A stretch of 64,000 bases of DNA from Melanocharis versteri (GCA_013397845.1 VZTG01003235.1:222274-286273); one strand, 5' to 3'; shown: positions 11,231 through 25,389, numbered from the stretch's first letter. A program made the numbers and translations. The notes: generated by a model not told the origin, from the letters alone.

Positions 11231-14200
11231 AAACGTAAGCACATATTATGGTATTGAAGATCTCAGAGAAGAACCATTACACTAGCGAAGAAAAAGTGAG
11301 GAAGAAGCGTTGGTACTGGAAAGAATTCAGAAAACTCATCTCTGCCCCCTGTATGGCTTGGAAACCAGCACACCACAAATAGAAACAGCTCTTCTACCAT
11401 TTAGGAATTTTCTAAAAGCAATTAAAATATAAACAAGGGAAGTTTAAGAGTTCACTCAGAACAAAGGTGTCATTTAAACCAGCTCATATGTTGGAATATT
11501 CACACATAAAGAGCAACTGGAGTCTGACTGCACTGACAGGCTCCAGTGGTGCCTTTACCATTTCAGTTCAAACCCAGAGTGCTTTTGGGACAAAGTGCAT
11601 CAGGCTCCACTTAATGCATCGTAATTCACATCACAGAGCAGGCTCAGCAAATATCAACTGGATTCCTCTCCAGTGAAACCAGACCACCTCCAGGAGCACC
11701 TCTTTGAGGCCATGCTCAGCAAACTCTCGACCCACAGGACTGGATCAAATCTGGGACAGTGTAAAACCTCTGGAAAGCTCCCGGGATGGATGTCAGGTCT
11801 ATGGCACCAGCTGCTTCCCTCCAGAGAGCCACTGCTTTTGTCCTGCATTGCTGAACGATGCAGACAGCTCCAGAAAGCCACAAGACCACCCGAAAGATTT
11901 GTTTCAATAGCTGATTGTTTCACGTTTCTGTAACAATCCAATAATGACATTCATTTAGGTTTCCAAAGTAATCCCTCCTCATTTTGCTTTAGGATTATTA
12001 CCCATCCATCACTAAGTGAGTTTGTCCTGCACAGAACCTAACACAGGTTTGGGTATTTTGCAGAAAGACCTGGATTCCAACACCTTGACATATTTTGGCC
12101 ACCAGCTCTCTGCATCCCTGTGGTGTGAGATAAACATGAGGCTCCTTAAGCAGCCATAACACACAAACCCATCATATCACGAAGCATTATTGTATTACCC
12201 AAAAGAGTGGCTCAATTCACCTTCCACATTTCTGAAAATCAGTTGCACAAAAGACCCCAAAGAACTTCAGGGAACCAACACACAGCACCATCACATCAGC
12301 TCTTCTACACCAGCCTGAGCTACCGTGCCCCAAATTACTGCAGGTGCTGTTCTGGAAAGTTTATCTCTCAATCTCTGAACCTTCTTCTGCCTGGTGTATT
12401 CCCCACCCCCTCATCCCGCCAAAGGAAAACCATCTCTCAAGATATCCAAACACCCACTCCTGCTTTCATGCTTGGTTTGTTACAGTCTCCACTGTTTCCT
12501 GTTAACCATGACTACAAACCTTCCCCTGCTTTCAGCCTAGTGAGCATCCCTCACCTCCTTATCTGGCCAAGGTATCTCCAAGCAAGGTAAAATTCACACT
12601 AGAAGGACCAAGTAGGTCAAAGCTTGTTGATAGCACAACCTGGAGGAAGGAAAGTCTCCACCAAAACCACCCTTCATACAGTGAGGCATTAGGCAGCAGA
12701 GATGCTATGAATGATTGCAGATGCATCCTACATTGAAATGCCTGGTCCTGTACAGGGTAGGAGAGCTACAGCCAGGCCTGACAACAGTCAAATCAAAAGT
12801 CCACCGAAGTTCAATTCCTGCACTTCCAAAAAACCCTGAGTCAGTGTTTTAGGTGATATATCCCCCATTTTTTTTGTTCACACCAAAAGCTGTGCAGTGC
12901 AAACACACCGAGTACTGGAATTTTGCAGAGTCCCACGGAGAAAAATGATGCCTCGACCCAAAGGAAGAGGAGTAGTGACATTGCACAGTGCTTACCTAGA
13001 CAAAAATAATTACTCTTGCTGGGGGGAAACTTCAAATCATGCGAGCTGTATGTTTCCAGTTGGAAGTTTCCAGCCAAGGGCCCGCAGGACTGAGCAGCAC
13101 TGGCCAGGCACTGTGGGGAAGCTTTGGACAGGGGCTGTTATGAGGAGCCTTTGTGTGAACTTCTTTGTGTGAACAACGGAGACAAGCCTTCGAGTGAAAA
13201 TTATACACTAACTCCTGGGAAACTCTTCCACACCGAAAACCACAGAATAAGCCCTTGCCCTTGGGCTTGCTACCTCGCAGCAGCATGGAACTCAAAGCCA
13301 GTCAACTGGGTCACAAGGCTAAAAGCATTTCTACCTTCCCCAGCCAAGAAAACCACTTCCCGGTGGTACCTTTCATCTCAGCCTCGCTGCAGCACTCCCC
13401 ACCCTCCTCCTGCAAACAAACAACATTAACCCTTGCCTCCTAGAGATCCCACTGTCCCGAGGCTCAGCAGTAAGGAATCGGAAGGCTTAGATAAAAGGAT
13501 CGAGGCAAGATGGGAGAAAAGGGAAAGAGAAATAAGAGAATAATAGAGGAATTCACTAGTCTGACATCAGCAGAGCTCATTCCTGTCTACCTGGGAGCAG
13601 CACTTAGCTGCAGGGGAGCATCTTATACTTCTGCAACTCACACTACCAATGGGTAGAACATGAACGTGGGACACATCTTCCATAGGTCTGCAAGAACAAT
13701 AGAGAAAGGCACTCAGGAATTACTCTTTGAAAGCTTTTCACCCAAACCATGAAGGAAAAAAAAGGGGGGGAATGCTTCAATGCCATCTTGTCCTTTATTT
13801 GCTCCTTAAATTCCTTCCTTTCTCGCAAACTTAAATACAATTAAGAGAGTACAAGAGCAGGTGAGAATCAATCAGGCTGCCTGTTCTGCTCTGAACCACC
13901 TACAAACACCTTGTCTGGAAAAATACAAACTGAGCAATCAGTCACTACTGGACAAAACAGGAAGATTTCAAGACAACCAGCTTCAGGTTACTACTAAAGT
14001 GGTTAGAATCGTGCCTCCACAGGTACGCACAGGCTGGATTTTTATCCTTGACAAGGTTGCAGGGACCTTTTGCTTATGTCTAAGCAGTTTCAAAAAGTGA
14101 AGAGACAGACTTTCATTTGACCTGGTGCGACAGCCTGGCTGACCTGGAGCGCAAAGCTGAAGATGATTTCCAAAAATGCCACAGCGATCAATTAAGAACA

Positions 14201-17200
14201 CACACTGCAACTAAGGAAACCCCGATTAAAATTATCAACAGCCCTCAAAAAAAAAGAAATAATTTCTACATTTCCCAGTACTAATAGTTTAACACTATCC
14301 CTTTGAGGAACCATTTTTTCCTTGCTTTTACCTTAGGAACCCAAACACAGACCAGACCTAGAGGGGCCGTACTGGGAGAGGGCGTGGAGTGAGGAGCACG
14401 GTCAGCTCCATGGTGTTGCTTGGATTGAACTGCGAGCTTCAAATACTTTATTTTATCTTGCACACTCTTACAGGAAGAGAAGGAGAACCACACTGACCCA
14501 GTCTGTTCCTCCAAGGCCCTAGAGCTTCTCAAACATAACTAAATAAAGAAGTGAAGATTTTCATGGCCCTACAGGAACTCTAGGTGTCTTGTAAGAGAAA
14601 CCTCTACAGAAGCAAACTCCGGAAGGGCCCGTCCAAGCTCCACACTCGAACCTCCAGGAGCCATCTCTTGTTTTCTGCAGAAGCAGCCAGAAGAAACACT
14701 GACACCCGTAACACTTGCCAGGCTTCGCTGAAGAATTCAAATGAAGGTCTCGTTCTCACAGAAAAATCTGTTCTCTGTTTAGCTAGTCCCACCTCGCAAC
14801 TGAAACTGCCAGTGAACCAGACTGATGGGTCAGATAAACTACACTGTGCCCAGGACAGTACCCTCCATGCTTCTTTGAATATCTTATCACCACTGGTTTC
14901 CAATTTACTTGCTGATATAGGTGACTGCTCTGACATTTTTCAACCTTGCATGTACTGCTTTACCTTCAAAAGGGAACCGAAACCTAAGGACTTTCAAGGT
15001 AGCACTTATTTCTCACTTGTTGTTTTGCAACACACCTTTTTCAAGACTCCTGGACCATCTAACTTTCCACCCCTTGCCTTGAGAACCACTTTCTGACACA
15101 TAGATCAAGTCTCCAGGTAGAAAAGACTTCTCTTACCAAACCTTGTTTTGCAGTTCTCCATAAACACAGTTTTCTGCTTATCAGGAGAAGAGAGTTTCTG
15201 TTGAAAGGAACCCTTTGCAGGAAGGAAACTGCAATTTTAATTGTATAACCGTAATCAAGAAATAAAGACAAGACTATCTCAAAGTCTGCCTGTCTAATCC
15301 AATATAATAAATCAAGGACATTTGCTCCTCCAATTAATGCATTTAACAAAAGCCTAAATGAACCAGCAGTTAAGTGACCATGAGGATGGTCTATACTAAG
15401 CAGATAAATCATCCACTATAATGCACACACCTACTTAAAAACCCTCTCTATCACAGCTGTTGTCTTGAAAGCTGGTGACAGATTCTCACCCTGACAGCAA
15501 CACCAAAATACAGCCACCCCGGGTTTTTTCAGGGAATTCAGTACCCAGCAAAGGCTAACGCTGTCCCCAAGGAGGTCATGGTGATGTCTAACCAGAGGTA
15601 GTGACCACTGCAGCTCATAAATGCCTGGGGCAGGCAGGTGCCAAGCAGATCCGAAGATATCTGGGATTGGAAAATCACACAGAGTAGAAAGGCAGAAGAA
15701 AACACAAGGACCCATCTGCACCAGCCTGTTTTCTCCACAAAATAAACAACACTCAATTGCTCAAGGACCATCCAACTGGTAACACTTACTTAATGAAAAG
15801 GGGAAGGACCAGGGGGTCCAAGAAAACAGCAGAGCTGCAAAGAGCTCAGGATTTTCTTTGTGGGGAGGGCAGGGGACACAGCACCACCTTCACTGGGATT
15901 TACAGCAGATTGCTTGCAAGGCTGGCTGTGCCACAGCTGGAAACCTTGTTCTCCTCAAGGACTGGTACCTATCCCGTGGGATGCAGCCATGGAGGAGGGA
16001 GCCACCACCACCCACATGGCTCATGGGAGCCACCACTGACCCACCCAGCTTCAGCAAATACCCCACAACAGACCCTCATCCCTGGTCTGCAACCCATGTC
16101 CCCACCAAATTCATCAACACTTTAAACTTAATATAATAGTCATTGACACAGCAAAATAACAGCATTGTGAAGTTATGCCACGTGCTCCTTAACGCTTTCT
16201 GAAGATCAGCATTAGGGCCACCAACTCTGAGAAAGGATTGGGCAGGCTTCTCAAAATAAAAAGCCATTAAGAAGCAAAAGGAAGCATAATTGTTGACTTT
16301 TAATATACAGGCAAAATCCACAGTAAATAATAATAATTTGCTTGAAATATTGTTCCATACAGCGTGTTCACAGAAATCCAGCATACAATTTTCAAGAAAC
16401 TGCAGGCAAATTAATTGTATACTTTCACCTTCTATACTTCACTCACACAAGAAAAGAATAACATTTTGCCACACATTGAGTAACCCATACACGTTTGAAA
16501 GAAATCTAATCAATAGCATTCATTTAATTTGAGATTAGATTAAATATGGACAAAAGAATCAGAGAAGCTTGTAACACCTGCAGTATTTATCCCAATTTTG
16601 AATCCACTTGTGCCAGTGGGTTGTCAACAAGGCAGAGAAGTGAGAGGGGAAAAAAAAAAGCCAGTGACCACATTCACAGCCATGCCAACAAAAAGTAAAG
16701 ACATCTCTACATAAGAACTTCAGAAACTAAAAAAACATTCATCTTTCCCCAACCCTTCATTACAGAGGTTACTGCAAAATTTAACACATGTAGATAAAAT
16801 CAAGAGAGGATTTTTTCCCTCGCTTTACTCCTACAAACGAAATAATAACAGATCATCTTACTTGCTAAGGTTTTTAAAAGCGGGTACATTCTGTGAGCCA
16901 AATTTCTCAGCATTAACCATACAGCACCTTTATTTTTGTTGCCACACACAGCATCAGTCCATGACATTTGGTATAGACATTTTTTTTTTCCCTTTCCTGG
17001 CCACAACTTTGATACAGTGACTCATTACTGCTGTCAGATCATAAACACTGGGGAAACAGCTCCAGAAATAAAAAATATAATAAAGGAAAATCTCCTTGCA
17101 AGCACTTCCCATTGGCTTTAGTGCACCATCGCACTGATTAAAGGATTTGGGTTTTCCATAAGGAAAAGTCACCTGCAAGGATTACCTGTATCACTCCACC

Positions 17201-20200
17201 CTCTTTGTTAAACGCTGTCCCCACTGCCTGTGTGCATCCCATCCCTCATGTTACCCCATGATTTAAATTCTGTCCTCAGTTTAGTTCACACTCAAGCACT
17301 CAAAAACATTTGGTTTCTGTATTTCTGTTATGAAGAAGGATTTACATGCTCTTCTTTTTCACATCCTTAGTATCCATACCTTCAGTGGAGGAGTGATATA
17401 CGAAAGATGAGCAATGACTGTGTAAGAGATAAGAAAAAGAAGAAACAGATTTTTACACCTGAATTCCCTGGACCTTGTAGCTCCCCGGAGGAGATGATGA
17501 GCTCTTCTCTAGTGGAACAGTGCTAACTGAGAATGTGTTAGTCTCTGTTGCCAGGCTCTGCCACGGGGTTTGTGCATAACTCATCTCATCCATCCAAACA
17601 CCACCTTACTGGTACAGGGGCTTTAGTCTGCCTGGGGAAACATGTAAGGGGTAGGAATCAACTCTTCTTTAGCTTTCGGTGAATTTTCTTTGTGCAGGTT
17701 TGAGCTGACACGCCCGGGGAGGTGCTGGGATGGAGAAGCACTGGTGTGCATCCTCCCAGGACCACTGATCCCTCCCGTGCACGGCTGCCAGACACACAGC
17801 AAGGAACAACCCACCTGAGCCCTGGGACAGCAACCAGACAAAAGGAACAGCAGCACAGACAAGAGCACAGGGGAGTGGTCAAACCCCAGAAATGCTGGAA
17901 ACATGGATTTGATGGCTAAGCCAAACCAAAGTCCTCATTTATGCTAGGACAGGTTTAAAAGAAAGACCATCCCTACGTACTTGGGTTACAACCTCACCTT
18001 CATCCCTCTACAGAGACAGCCTAGCAAAGATATCTGTTCTGCAGCTATTCTGAAGAATATCTTGTAGATGACTGTCTCTTCATCTGCTTCTCATGTTGAG
18101 CAACCAAAGGAGATACTGTGATTCTTATCACATTTCACATAAGACTTCACATAGTCTTAGAGAAGATAAACAGACAAGCTGCACGTTCTGTAACATTTGC
18201 TTTAGAGGTTTCAGTGGTGAAATGTTTGAAGCTGTTTCAAAACTAGACTGATGCATTGTCTGAACATTTTCCCAAAATAACTAAGATCCTTAAAGATCAT
18301 TGCTTTTACTGTAGATACAAGGCCACGTACTTCTGCCAAGGGGCTCTGCCCTGGCCACAGAATCTGGAATTTCATCACCACAACCCTCCTCTTCAAGCCA
18401 CCAAAGACTCTTTAAATGTTAAAACATACTTATTCCTCCGTGGGGTGCGCTATTCAGGGTGCAGCCTCTCAGCTTTCCAACATACAAAATCCACAGCCAA
18501 CTGCAAAGCTCCAAAAGGCATTTCCAGTCCAGCTGCAGGGTTGGCTGATGTGTAATACTTAGGAAACTGCTACAGAAAATAAGCATATTTGAAAAACACA
18601 TGGAGCTCATGTTACCAGCCTCATTTACGTTCCTAAACCACCTAGAGCCATGACATACCAATATCACAACGTGTCTCTGTCAGTGATTACATAGATCAGA
18701 AGGTCAAATTATTTCCCAACTTCGCTACTATCCAGTTTGTGCATACAAACAAGCTCGGCCGAAGCCACGCTCCGACAAACAAAGTGAAACAAACCATGTA
18801 CAGGAGGAAAATAATACAGTGAAGTTGCTCACTTCATCACTGATCTGTGCTTAACATCGCAGTTCTGCTGCAGGGTTATTTTCAGACATGTGACAAGTAA
18901 CAATCACGGCTATTTTTCCTTGTACAGATTCTTCCACGAAAAACCATTGTCAGTTCTTCATCAAAAAATGCTTTATGTTCTGACATCAACACTAAAGAAA
19001 GATTCTTGAAAACGTTTAATAAACCTGTAAACTAATTTTTCTGGGGAACCCGGAGCACTTGGTCCCCAGTCCACTCTACTTTAAAGACCACCCTTCTCTT
19101 GGGTGCTCAGTGCCCCCCAAAGGGCCTTGCTGTCACCAGTGCCTGTGGGTGGTTCACTTTAAAGATTTTTTTTCTGCATGTTTTTCCACTTGCAAACATC
19201 TAGTAACGCAGAAAGACACAGACTGAGTGTCACGCACTGGATCTCCAGGCGTCCTGATGTTCACGGCCCCTCCTGGGTGCCCACCCCTCAAGCAGCTGCT
19301 GCCTTCTCCCTCACAATTCAGGATTTCCCATAACTACTGAGTTCATTATTAGGATCACTGAAAACAGCACCATCCCAAGCTCCCTGTGCTTGTCAGTCCA
19401 AGCAGAACTTGACTGAGCTATGAGGATGCCTCCCTCTAGAAAGGGATGATTCTGTCCCTCACTGTTCCCTGGAGCCAGCTACTGCTCTGTATTTCCATCT
19501 CTGTTCATACTTGAACCATTAATAAATACCATGTTTCATTTTTTCACATTTGAAACTTCTTTCTATTATTGTTTAGGCTTTTGGAGAGGTTGGGGGGAAA
19601 ATTGGGGACTGTCCACAAGTGAAAGTAATACCTTGTAGTTTCATTATTTACTCATCTATCAACCGCATGGAGTCAGCGAGACTTTGGCTAACGCAACCCT
19701 TAAAAAACCACACTTTACAGGCATTTTTTTATTTTGATTTTTTGAATGCAGATCACATTTAGTTAAAATTCTTTAAATCAAAGTGGTTGTGAACTGTGTG
19801 TGTTTGATTTTCACTCTTCTTCTCAGCTCTGCAAATAAGAATATCCGTGTCAGCACTGCTCTCCGAGGGTGATACAGGTATACTCCAGGCTTTCCAAATC
19901 CTTTCCTTCTTCCCCTCCTTTTCTTTTTTTTTTTTTCCCCTTAACCACAACAAAAAGTTTCTGGCCTAAAGGACTGTACAGGGCTGCACATTAATAAATA
20001 CACCAGCAGGAGTGTTTGCAAAGACTCTCCAAATCATACAAAGGCTGTGGAGGAGAAGTACAACTGAGTGCACTGTTCCCACTCGCTGCTTCTAGGCAAT
20101 TTAAAGTACATTTTATTTATTTAAAGCATACCTATTAAAAAAAAAAAAGGAAATTCTCACGACCTTTCCTCCATTTTCACTCATTTTCTACTCAGGTGAG

Positions 20201-20339
20201 GACCTGAAGATCATGGACACCAACAGGAATTCTGCCTCATGAACGAGCAAAAGAAGGAATTAAAATAAACACACAGGGTTTGATTCTGTATACATGAATC
20301 ATCATGATTAAAATCAAGCTTGTTTAAAGCAAAAACTTC
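11231..20339. other. Long noncoding stretch, no gene seen
   Basis: Nine kilobases without a recognised gene or CR1 copy. The largest frames are 127 codons (12207-12590, plus) and 170 codons (14584-15096, plus). Neither has a recognisable domain, signal peptide or good splice context, and minus-strand frames overlap the second. A duplicated CTTTGTGTGAAC (13149-13160 and 13163-13174) is a small slippage product. Homopolymers are short. AT-rich, repeat-poor pieces occur near 16120-16540 and 18690-19030. Confidence 0.5.
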
Positions 20340-20480
20340 CTCCACAAGCACTTATTTTGCCACATTGAACATACGTAATAAACTTCTTAGATTTGTTTGT
20401 CCCCGTTTAGTGTGAAATTTAGTATTTCCATACAGTAACAAGTGTACGTAATTAAATATATAGGATATCCAGTACAGCCA
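20340..20480. promoter_or_regulatory. Candidate conserved noncoding block
   Basis: Non-repetitive AT-rich segment with two TACGTAAT-type cores: TACGTAATAAA from 20372 and TACGTAATTAAA from 20445. TACGTAA is a PAR-bZIP/CREB-like half-site and TAATTAA a homeodomain core. Two similar composite sites about 73 bases apart are more organised than the flanks. The assignment is by motif only. Confidence 0.3.
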
Positions 20481-20579
20481 ACTTAAGCATTACAAACCAC
20501 GCCAACTTGTGCACTTCCCTTCACTGTCACTGTTCCAACCATGGCATTTTAGTGAAAATTTAACTTCCTTTTTCTCCTA

Positions 20580-20622
20580 GAAAAAAAAAAAGGAAAAAAA
20601 AAAGAGAAAAAAAAAAAAGGAG
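20580..20622. repeat. A-rich low-complexity tract
   Basis: Almost pure A with isolated G residues over about 43 bases. The reverse reading gives a meaningless poly-F frame. It is likely a decayed poly(dA) tract, with no attached retrogene body recognised. Confidence 0.85.
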
Positions 20623-20999
20623 GTATGTGCTAAAAACATTATTTTTAAACTCCTCAATTGGAGTTTGAGTCTCCACTGCAGGCGGGTGAGCAGCACGAGG
20701 GATGTCAGGGTGAGAGGATAACACCCGGCTCCTGCTGCAGCTCCCGTTTGGATCAGGGCAGGGAGCTCCCCTTGGCTTCCCAGCCCACAGCTGCTCCCTC
20801 TGCAAACACTGCAGCTCACCAGGGAAAAACAACTGACTCGTTTCATCATTTTTTCAGGAACCCTCGAATTAACAGGATGCAAATGTTACGCAGGCTCTGA
20901 AGTCGGCTAATTTGAAAACAGTGTCTCTCATTTCCCCAATTTTCTTCTTTCGCTCATTTGGTTGGGGTTTTTCTTTCAAAAGAAAATGTTCACTGGGAA

Positions 21000-21330
21000 A
21001 ATATCTTAAATTTCTTTTCTGCTTTTTATTATGAAAATCTTGCTCTTTCGAAACTAGAGTAGTTAAGTTTCTCTAAATAGTGCCAAAATAAGTTTTTTTG
21101 GCTCTTATTAATATCATTTAATAAATTATGCAAGTACCATCTTAGGCACAAGATTCATTGAGAACTCTAAGTCTGATCCAAACACATAAGTCAAAAGAAA
21201 ACTTTTTCTAGGAAATTTAGCGGTTTCTGGGTCAGGTATTTTGCATGTCAAGCACCAAAGCTGACAAATTTCCGACTCTTTTACTAGGAAATTATCATGG
21301 AGATAAGTTGCTTTCTATATTAAACAACTG
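21000..21330. promoter_or_regulatory. Candidate conserved noncoding block
   Basis: AT-rich, non-repetitive segment containing ATTATGCAA at 21125-21133 (C/EBP- or POU-like) within a run of TTAATA/ATTTAATAAATT. No open frame is of interest. A 162-codon minus-strand frame starts near 21783 and ends at 21295, but its protein is unrecognised. Cross-species alignment is needed to support a regulatory role. Confidence 0.28.
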
Positions 21331-22123
21331 AAATAGCTGAATATTTTTAACCGAAATAACTAGAAAAAACACTAGGTATTTTGTAGCAGACCAAGCTTGG
21401 AAAATACCAATCCAAACCATGAATGCCCAGCACAAACATAACCATGCAAATAAACCAGTTAGAACCAGCAGCAATCGCTGTGGCCATGCTGAACAAAAAA
21501 TAACCTCTTCCAGCTCCTCACCTTTGAAGGGTAAACGAAATTTCTGAAACCACTTCAGCCCTAAGATTTCTAAGGCAGCAGCAGTTTTGCTCACCTTAAA
21601 TCCAAATTTAAAGACATTTTGTGTTGTTACAGTTACCCTAAGGATGATTTTGCATGGTAGCAAGATGAAAGCATATGCACATATTCTCTCAAGCACAAAT
21701 GGAACACGAAACACGGCAGAGTAAAGGTTAAGTAGCATTTGACTGATTTTTACCTCATGGGAACTATAATTTACACGCCGCATTCATCCAAGGTAAGAGG
21801 GTTCAAATGGCACAAATTAAAAGCCTGCAGTTTCCTACTTCTGTTTTTAACATATCATATTGATACACGGCCAGTTTTTAAAGTGATAAAAGGTTTCTAT
21901 CAAAATATCAAACAGCAAGAAGATGCACTATTTCTACACTGTCAGCATTGCTGTGTTTTACTGCATCCTTCCTCACTCCTTACAGCCACTGTCGAGGATT
22001 ATAAAATAGTAACAGTCCAGATGCAGTCCAAAAGGACAAATTAATCTTCCAGACACTCAGCTCTTACAATCAAATCCTGGACAGAAATTTCCAGGAACAG
22101 AAATAATTAAATTAACGGAGGTG
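21331..22123. other. Noncoding stretch, no gene seen
   Basis: Includes most of the 162-codon minus-strand frame, whose translation is hydrophobic but has no recognisable family. At 21793 a strong donor-like AAG|GTAAGAG occurs on the plus strand without a good acceptor upstream. Nothing else is supported. Confidence 0.45.
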
Positions 22124-22136
22124 AAAAAAAAAAAAG

Positions 22137-22189
<53 letters not shown>

Positions 22190-22193
22190 ACCN
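22124..22193. repeat. Long poly-A tract with adjacent undetermined base
   Basis: Twelve A, one G (22136), then 52 A (22137-22188), followed by CACCN, with the N at 22193, and then a CAA-rich tail to about 22226. Such length suggests either a real unstable homopolymer or a collapsed assembly region. Avian CR1 does not end in poly-A, so this is not a CR1 tail. No target-site duplication or retrogene body is evident to its left. Confidence 0.88.
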
Positions 22194-22226
22194 ACCACAA
22201 CAACAACAAAAAAGCAACAAACAAAA

Positions 22227-23708
22227 AAGGCAGCACAGAGCACCAACAGCTACTCCAGAGAACTCTGCCTCCATCAAAGATCTTTCTGGAGACAGGACTA
22301 GGATGCTCTTGAAAACATTCCCCAGCAGCTCTCAAGCACCCAGCAAGCATTTACTTGGAAAACCCCGCAAGCTTTTATACATCTTATTTTTTTGCAAGTA
22401 GTCATCAATGGACTCGGGGCATCACAAAACCAGCTACAGACACTATTGCCAAAAAGCATGAATGATTTTTATCAGCGAGGCAGAGAGATGCTCAGCAGAG
22501 CTTTGGCAAAACGCCTGCTTCCCATGGCTACTACCCTCAGGACTCTGCAAGCCTCTCCTAACACGCACATCAACGTGCCTGGAGCGCCTTTGGGATCCCA
22601 AGCACTGTGCTACCGCAGATCCTGACTCCGGCCACCTTTCCTTGACAACCAGAGCGGAGACCTGCAAAAATTGGGAAATACAGCTTTTTCTGGGTCAGTA
22701 AGCCAGTGTTTTTCCCGTGTCTGATTGGCTGGGGCAATTCCACTTCAGCGTTAGTGTTGACAGAAAATATGTGCTGAGAATTTTAGAGCTCAGGATGTTC
22801 TTTAGTCAGTTTGGTGATTTGATGTGGCACAGGAAATATTAGTGCACATTCTGTATTTTCAGTCACACTCACTTCACCATTCTTATTAAAAAAAAAAAAA
22901 AGACAACAGAGTCAGATCACTGAGACTGAAATTATGAGCAATCTGACAAAAGTCAGAGATGGGGGAGGAAGGTGATAAAGACTCAGCCAAATGTTAAACT
23001 TCTTGTTCAGTCTGATATTTTAATTTCTATTCAGCTTTTATTAAACCTGCCTCCAAATTAGGTGGTTGACGAAGAACAAGCCTTGCAGTGGTGCTGCCTG
23101 TGCTCACTGGCTCCTCACCCCACGCTGTGGGTCCTGACTAATCTCAGCACTAGTGGCCTTAGAGACTTCTGATACCTTGGCCGTGAATTTAATATAAAAC
23201 TAGATAAAGATAAGCTACCTTTCACCAGACAGGACAAATCAAGATTTCACTGCTCCTTTCAGCAGGACTGTGAGTTTTGGACTTGATCAAAGTGTACTTG
23301 TGACTAATTATGTACTGAGATCACTGTATCAGCTGCACTGGGCAGTGTTCCCCTCCCCTGCTAATCACCACATCTCTGGCATTCTCATCCCAATGCAGAA
23401 TAAAGCTGCTCTTCCTCTGGCAAAAGCCCCAAAGTACAGCTGTTGCCGCTAGTATACAATTTACACTCCTCTGAACCACCAGAAGGGAACAGAGCAAATC
23501 CCAGATGCAGGATCTCCCCCAGCTGATTTCTGCAATACAAATTACTGAAGATGGGCTTCTCTTTTCTCTCTGTTGAACTGGCAGAGTGCTCCACATCCTT
23601 AATATTAATTAAGTGCCTATTTTTGTTACTGCACGCAAGGCTCCAGATAAAGGAGTTCATCAGAGTCAACCGAAAATATAACGAGGTTTAGTGCACATCT
23701 TCTTTCAT
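22227..23708. other. Noncoding stretch, no gene seen
   Basis: Short open frames of 60-94 codons on both strands, none recognisable. A poly-A13 run is near 22888. There is no other structure of note before the CR1 fragment. Confidence 0.5.
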
Positions 23709-24070
23709 TTAATAGAATCTCAGGGCAGCTTAGGCTGGAAGGGACTTTAAAGATCATTCAGTGCCACCCCCTGCCCTGGGCAGGGACACTTCCACTGTCC
23801 CAGGTTGCTCCAAGCCCCATCCAACCTGGCCTTGGACACTGCCAGGGGTGTCACAGCCACAGCTCCTCTGGGCACCCAGTGCCAGGGCCTCACCACCCTC
23901 ACAGTGTTCAATTTCTTCTCAACATCAAATCTAAATCTCTCCTTGTTTCGTTTAAAACCACTGGCCCTTTCCTATCACTATCTGCCTGTGTAAATAGCTG
24001 CTCTCCCTGTTTTCTATAAGCACTGAAAGGCCCAATCAGGTCTTATCAGACCCTTCTCTTCTTCAAACTT
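23709..24070 (-). mobile_element. CR1 LINE fragment, longest in window
   Basis: Minus-oriented CR1 3' region. It opens with AATAGAATCTCAGGG, then GGCTGGAAGGGACTTTAAAG, and continues through the typical avian CR1 text about dilution of 'GGACACTTCCACTGTCCCAG' and 'CTCCAAGCCCCATCCAACC' to TTATCAGACCCTTCTCTTC. It is the best preserved copy here and the strongest evidence for a bird. It is 5'-truncated with many substitutions, and no intact reverse transcriptase frame remains. Confidence 0.95.
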
Positions 24071-25389
24071 CTTTACTTTCTTGTAAAGTCTACTAAAATC
24101 CAGTACAGGACAGAACTGCACCGCAGGTTCCTCCCAGAAAACTGTGTTTAAAGAGCACTGAGTTTAAAAAGCAAGATTTCTAATCATGGCCATAAATAAG
24201 TGCAGTGGAAACCCCAAGATCACGGTTTATTTCACAAACCACTGGCATCTGCTGGTAGCCTGCGGAGCACCAGCTCCAGCTGGGTGCTCGTGGGTGTGCT
24301 GCCACCCTCCCATCCCCATCCCCAGATTCTTTTTGTTTTAATCCTGAAACTGTGAAACCCAGAAGCCAAACTTAAATCCTCCTGAGGGAGGCTGGCTGGA
24401 CTCTGCTTCCTCCTGCACTGCTCTTCTACCCCTGGGTTTTGCAGGCTGTGCCCTGGGGACAAAGCACTGCTCTTTGCAGGATGCCCAGCTCTAGCTGGCT
24501 AACAGAAATAGTAGAGAATAATTGGAACAGAAACCCTGAGCACCCACATATCAAGTCAAGAGAGTGCATTTTAATTTTTTCCCCTCAGTTTCTGCATTGC
24601 TGTAGGTTAGCCTAATTGATTCGTGTTCCCACCAAATTAAAGACACAGCACGCAGACAGCATGCCAGTGAAAAAATATGGCAACAGCAAAAGTTTACAAA
24701 TTTAATTTGCAATTGTTTTAGCAAAACAGCTCAGTCCACTCCTTCAGTTTTGGAAAGTAATCAGCTCGTGCTAGAGGAAGTTACCAGCTCCCAGGCAGGA
24801 GCACTGTAACGCAGACATATTTCATCAGAGATTATGACCAGTTTTTCAGTTAAGAAGTGGATTTTGCAAGTGAGGCAACCCTGCAAGTTACAATTCTGTG
24901 GGCTCAGGATCCCAAAGGAGGGGAATACTTGGAGAGTAATGCCAGGAAAAAGACCTTGTGCCAAATTTCCTCTTAAAAGCAGTGCTGGTGTAAATCCCAG
25001 CAAAGCCCCAAATTGTCATTTTGGTTCTAAAAGGGATCCCCAAAGCAGCTCTTTGTCCCAGGTTGCCATCAGAAGGCAAAACTGGAGTTTCTGCTGCCTC
25101 CAGCGAAAGGGTTAAGCCAAGATTTCAGTCCCCTGGTTCAAACCGCCCAGCGAGCACTCCCTGCCCAAATTACAGCAGCGCACACATCCAACAGATGCCG
25201 TTCAGACAGGGGCTTTCCTTGCCCTGAGGTACAGTTCAGTTTGTCCATTCTACTGTGCAATTACAGAATCAATAAAACATCCCTTTGAAACTCCCTGGAC
25301 TAGTGCCGACACGCAGACAGTAGTCAAGCTGACATTTTTTGCTGTTTCCGTTATTACCACCGTCAAGCCTTCTGAGAAGCAACACATCA
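24071..25389. other. Noncoding stretch, no gene seen
   Basis: Several short open frames on both strands at about 24760-25230, none recognised. A GGTTCAAACCG near 25135 resembles a tRNA B-box, but there is no A-box or cloverleaf around it, so no tRNA is called. Confidence 0.5.

Noticed and set aside
14584..15096. 170-codon plus-strand frame
   Set aside because: No domain, no splice or promoter context, and a 110-codon minus-strand frame overlaps it. A frame of this length is plausible by chance in 64 kb.
21295..21783. 162-codon hydrophobic minus-strand frame
   Set aside because: The hydrophobicity follows from T-rich codons; there is no recognised membrane protein family.
25135..25145. GGTTCAAACCG, tRNA B-box-like
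   Set aside because: No A-box, acceptor stem or cloverleaf can be drawn around it.
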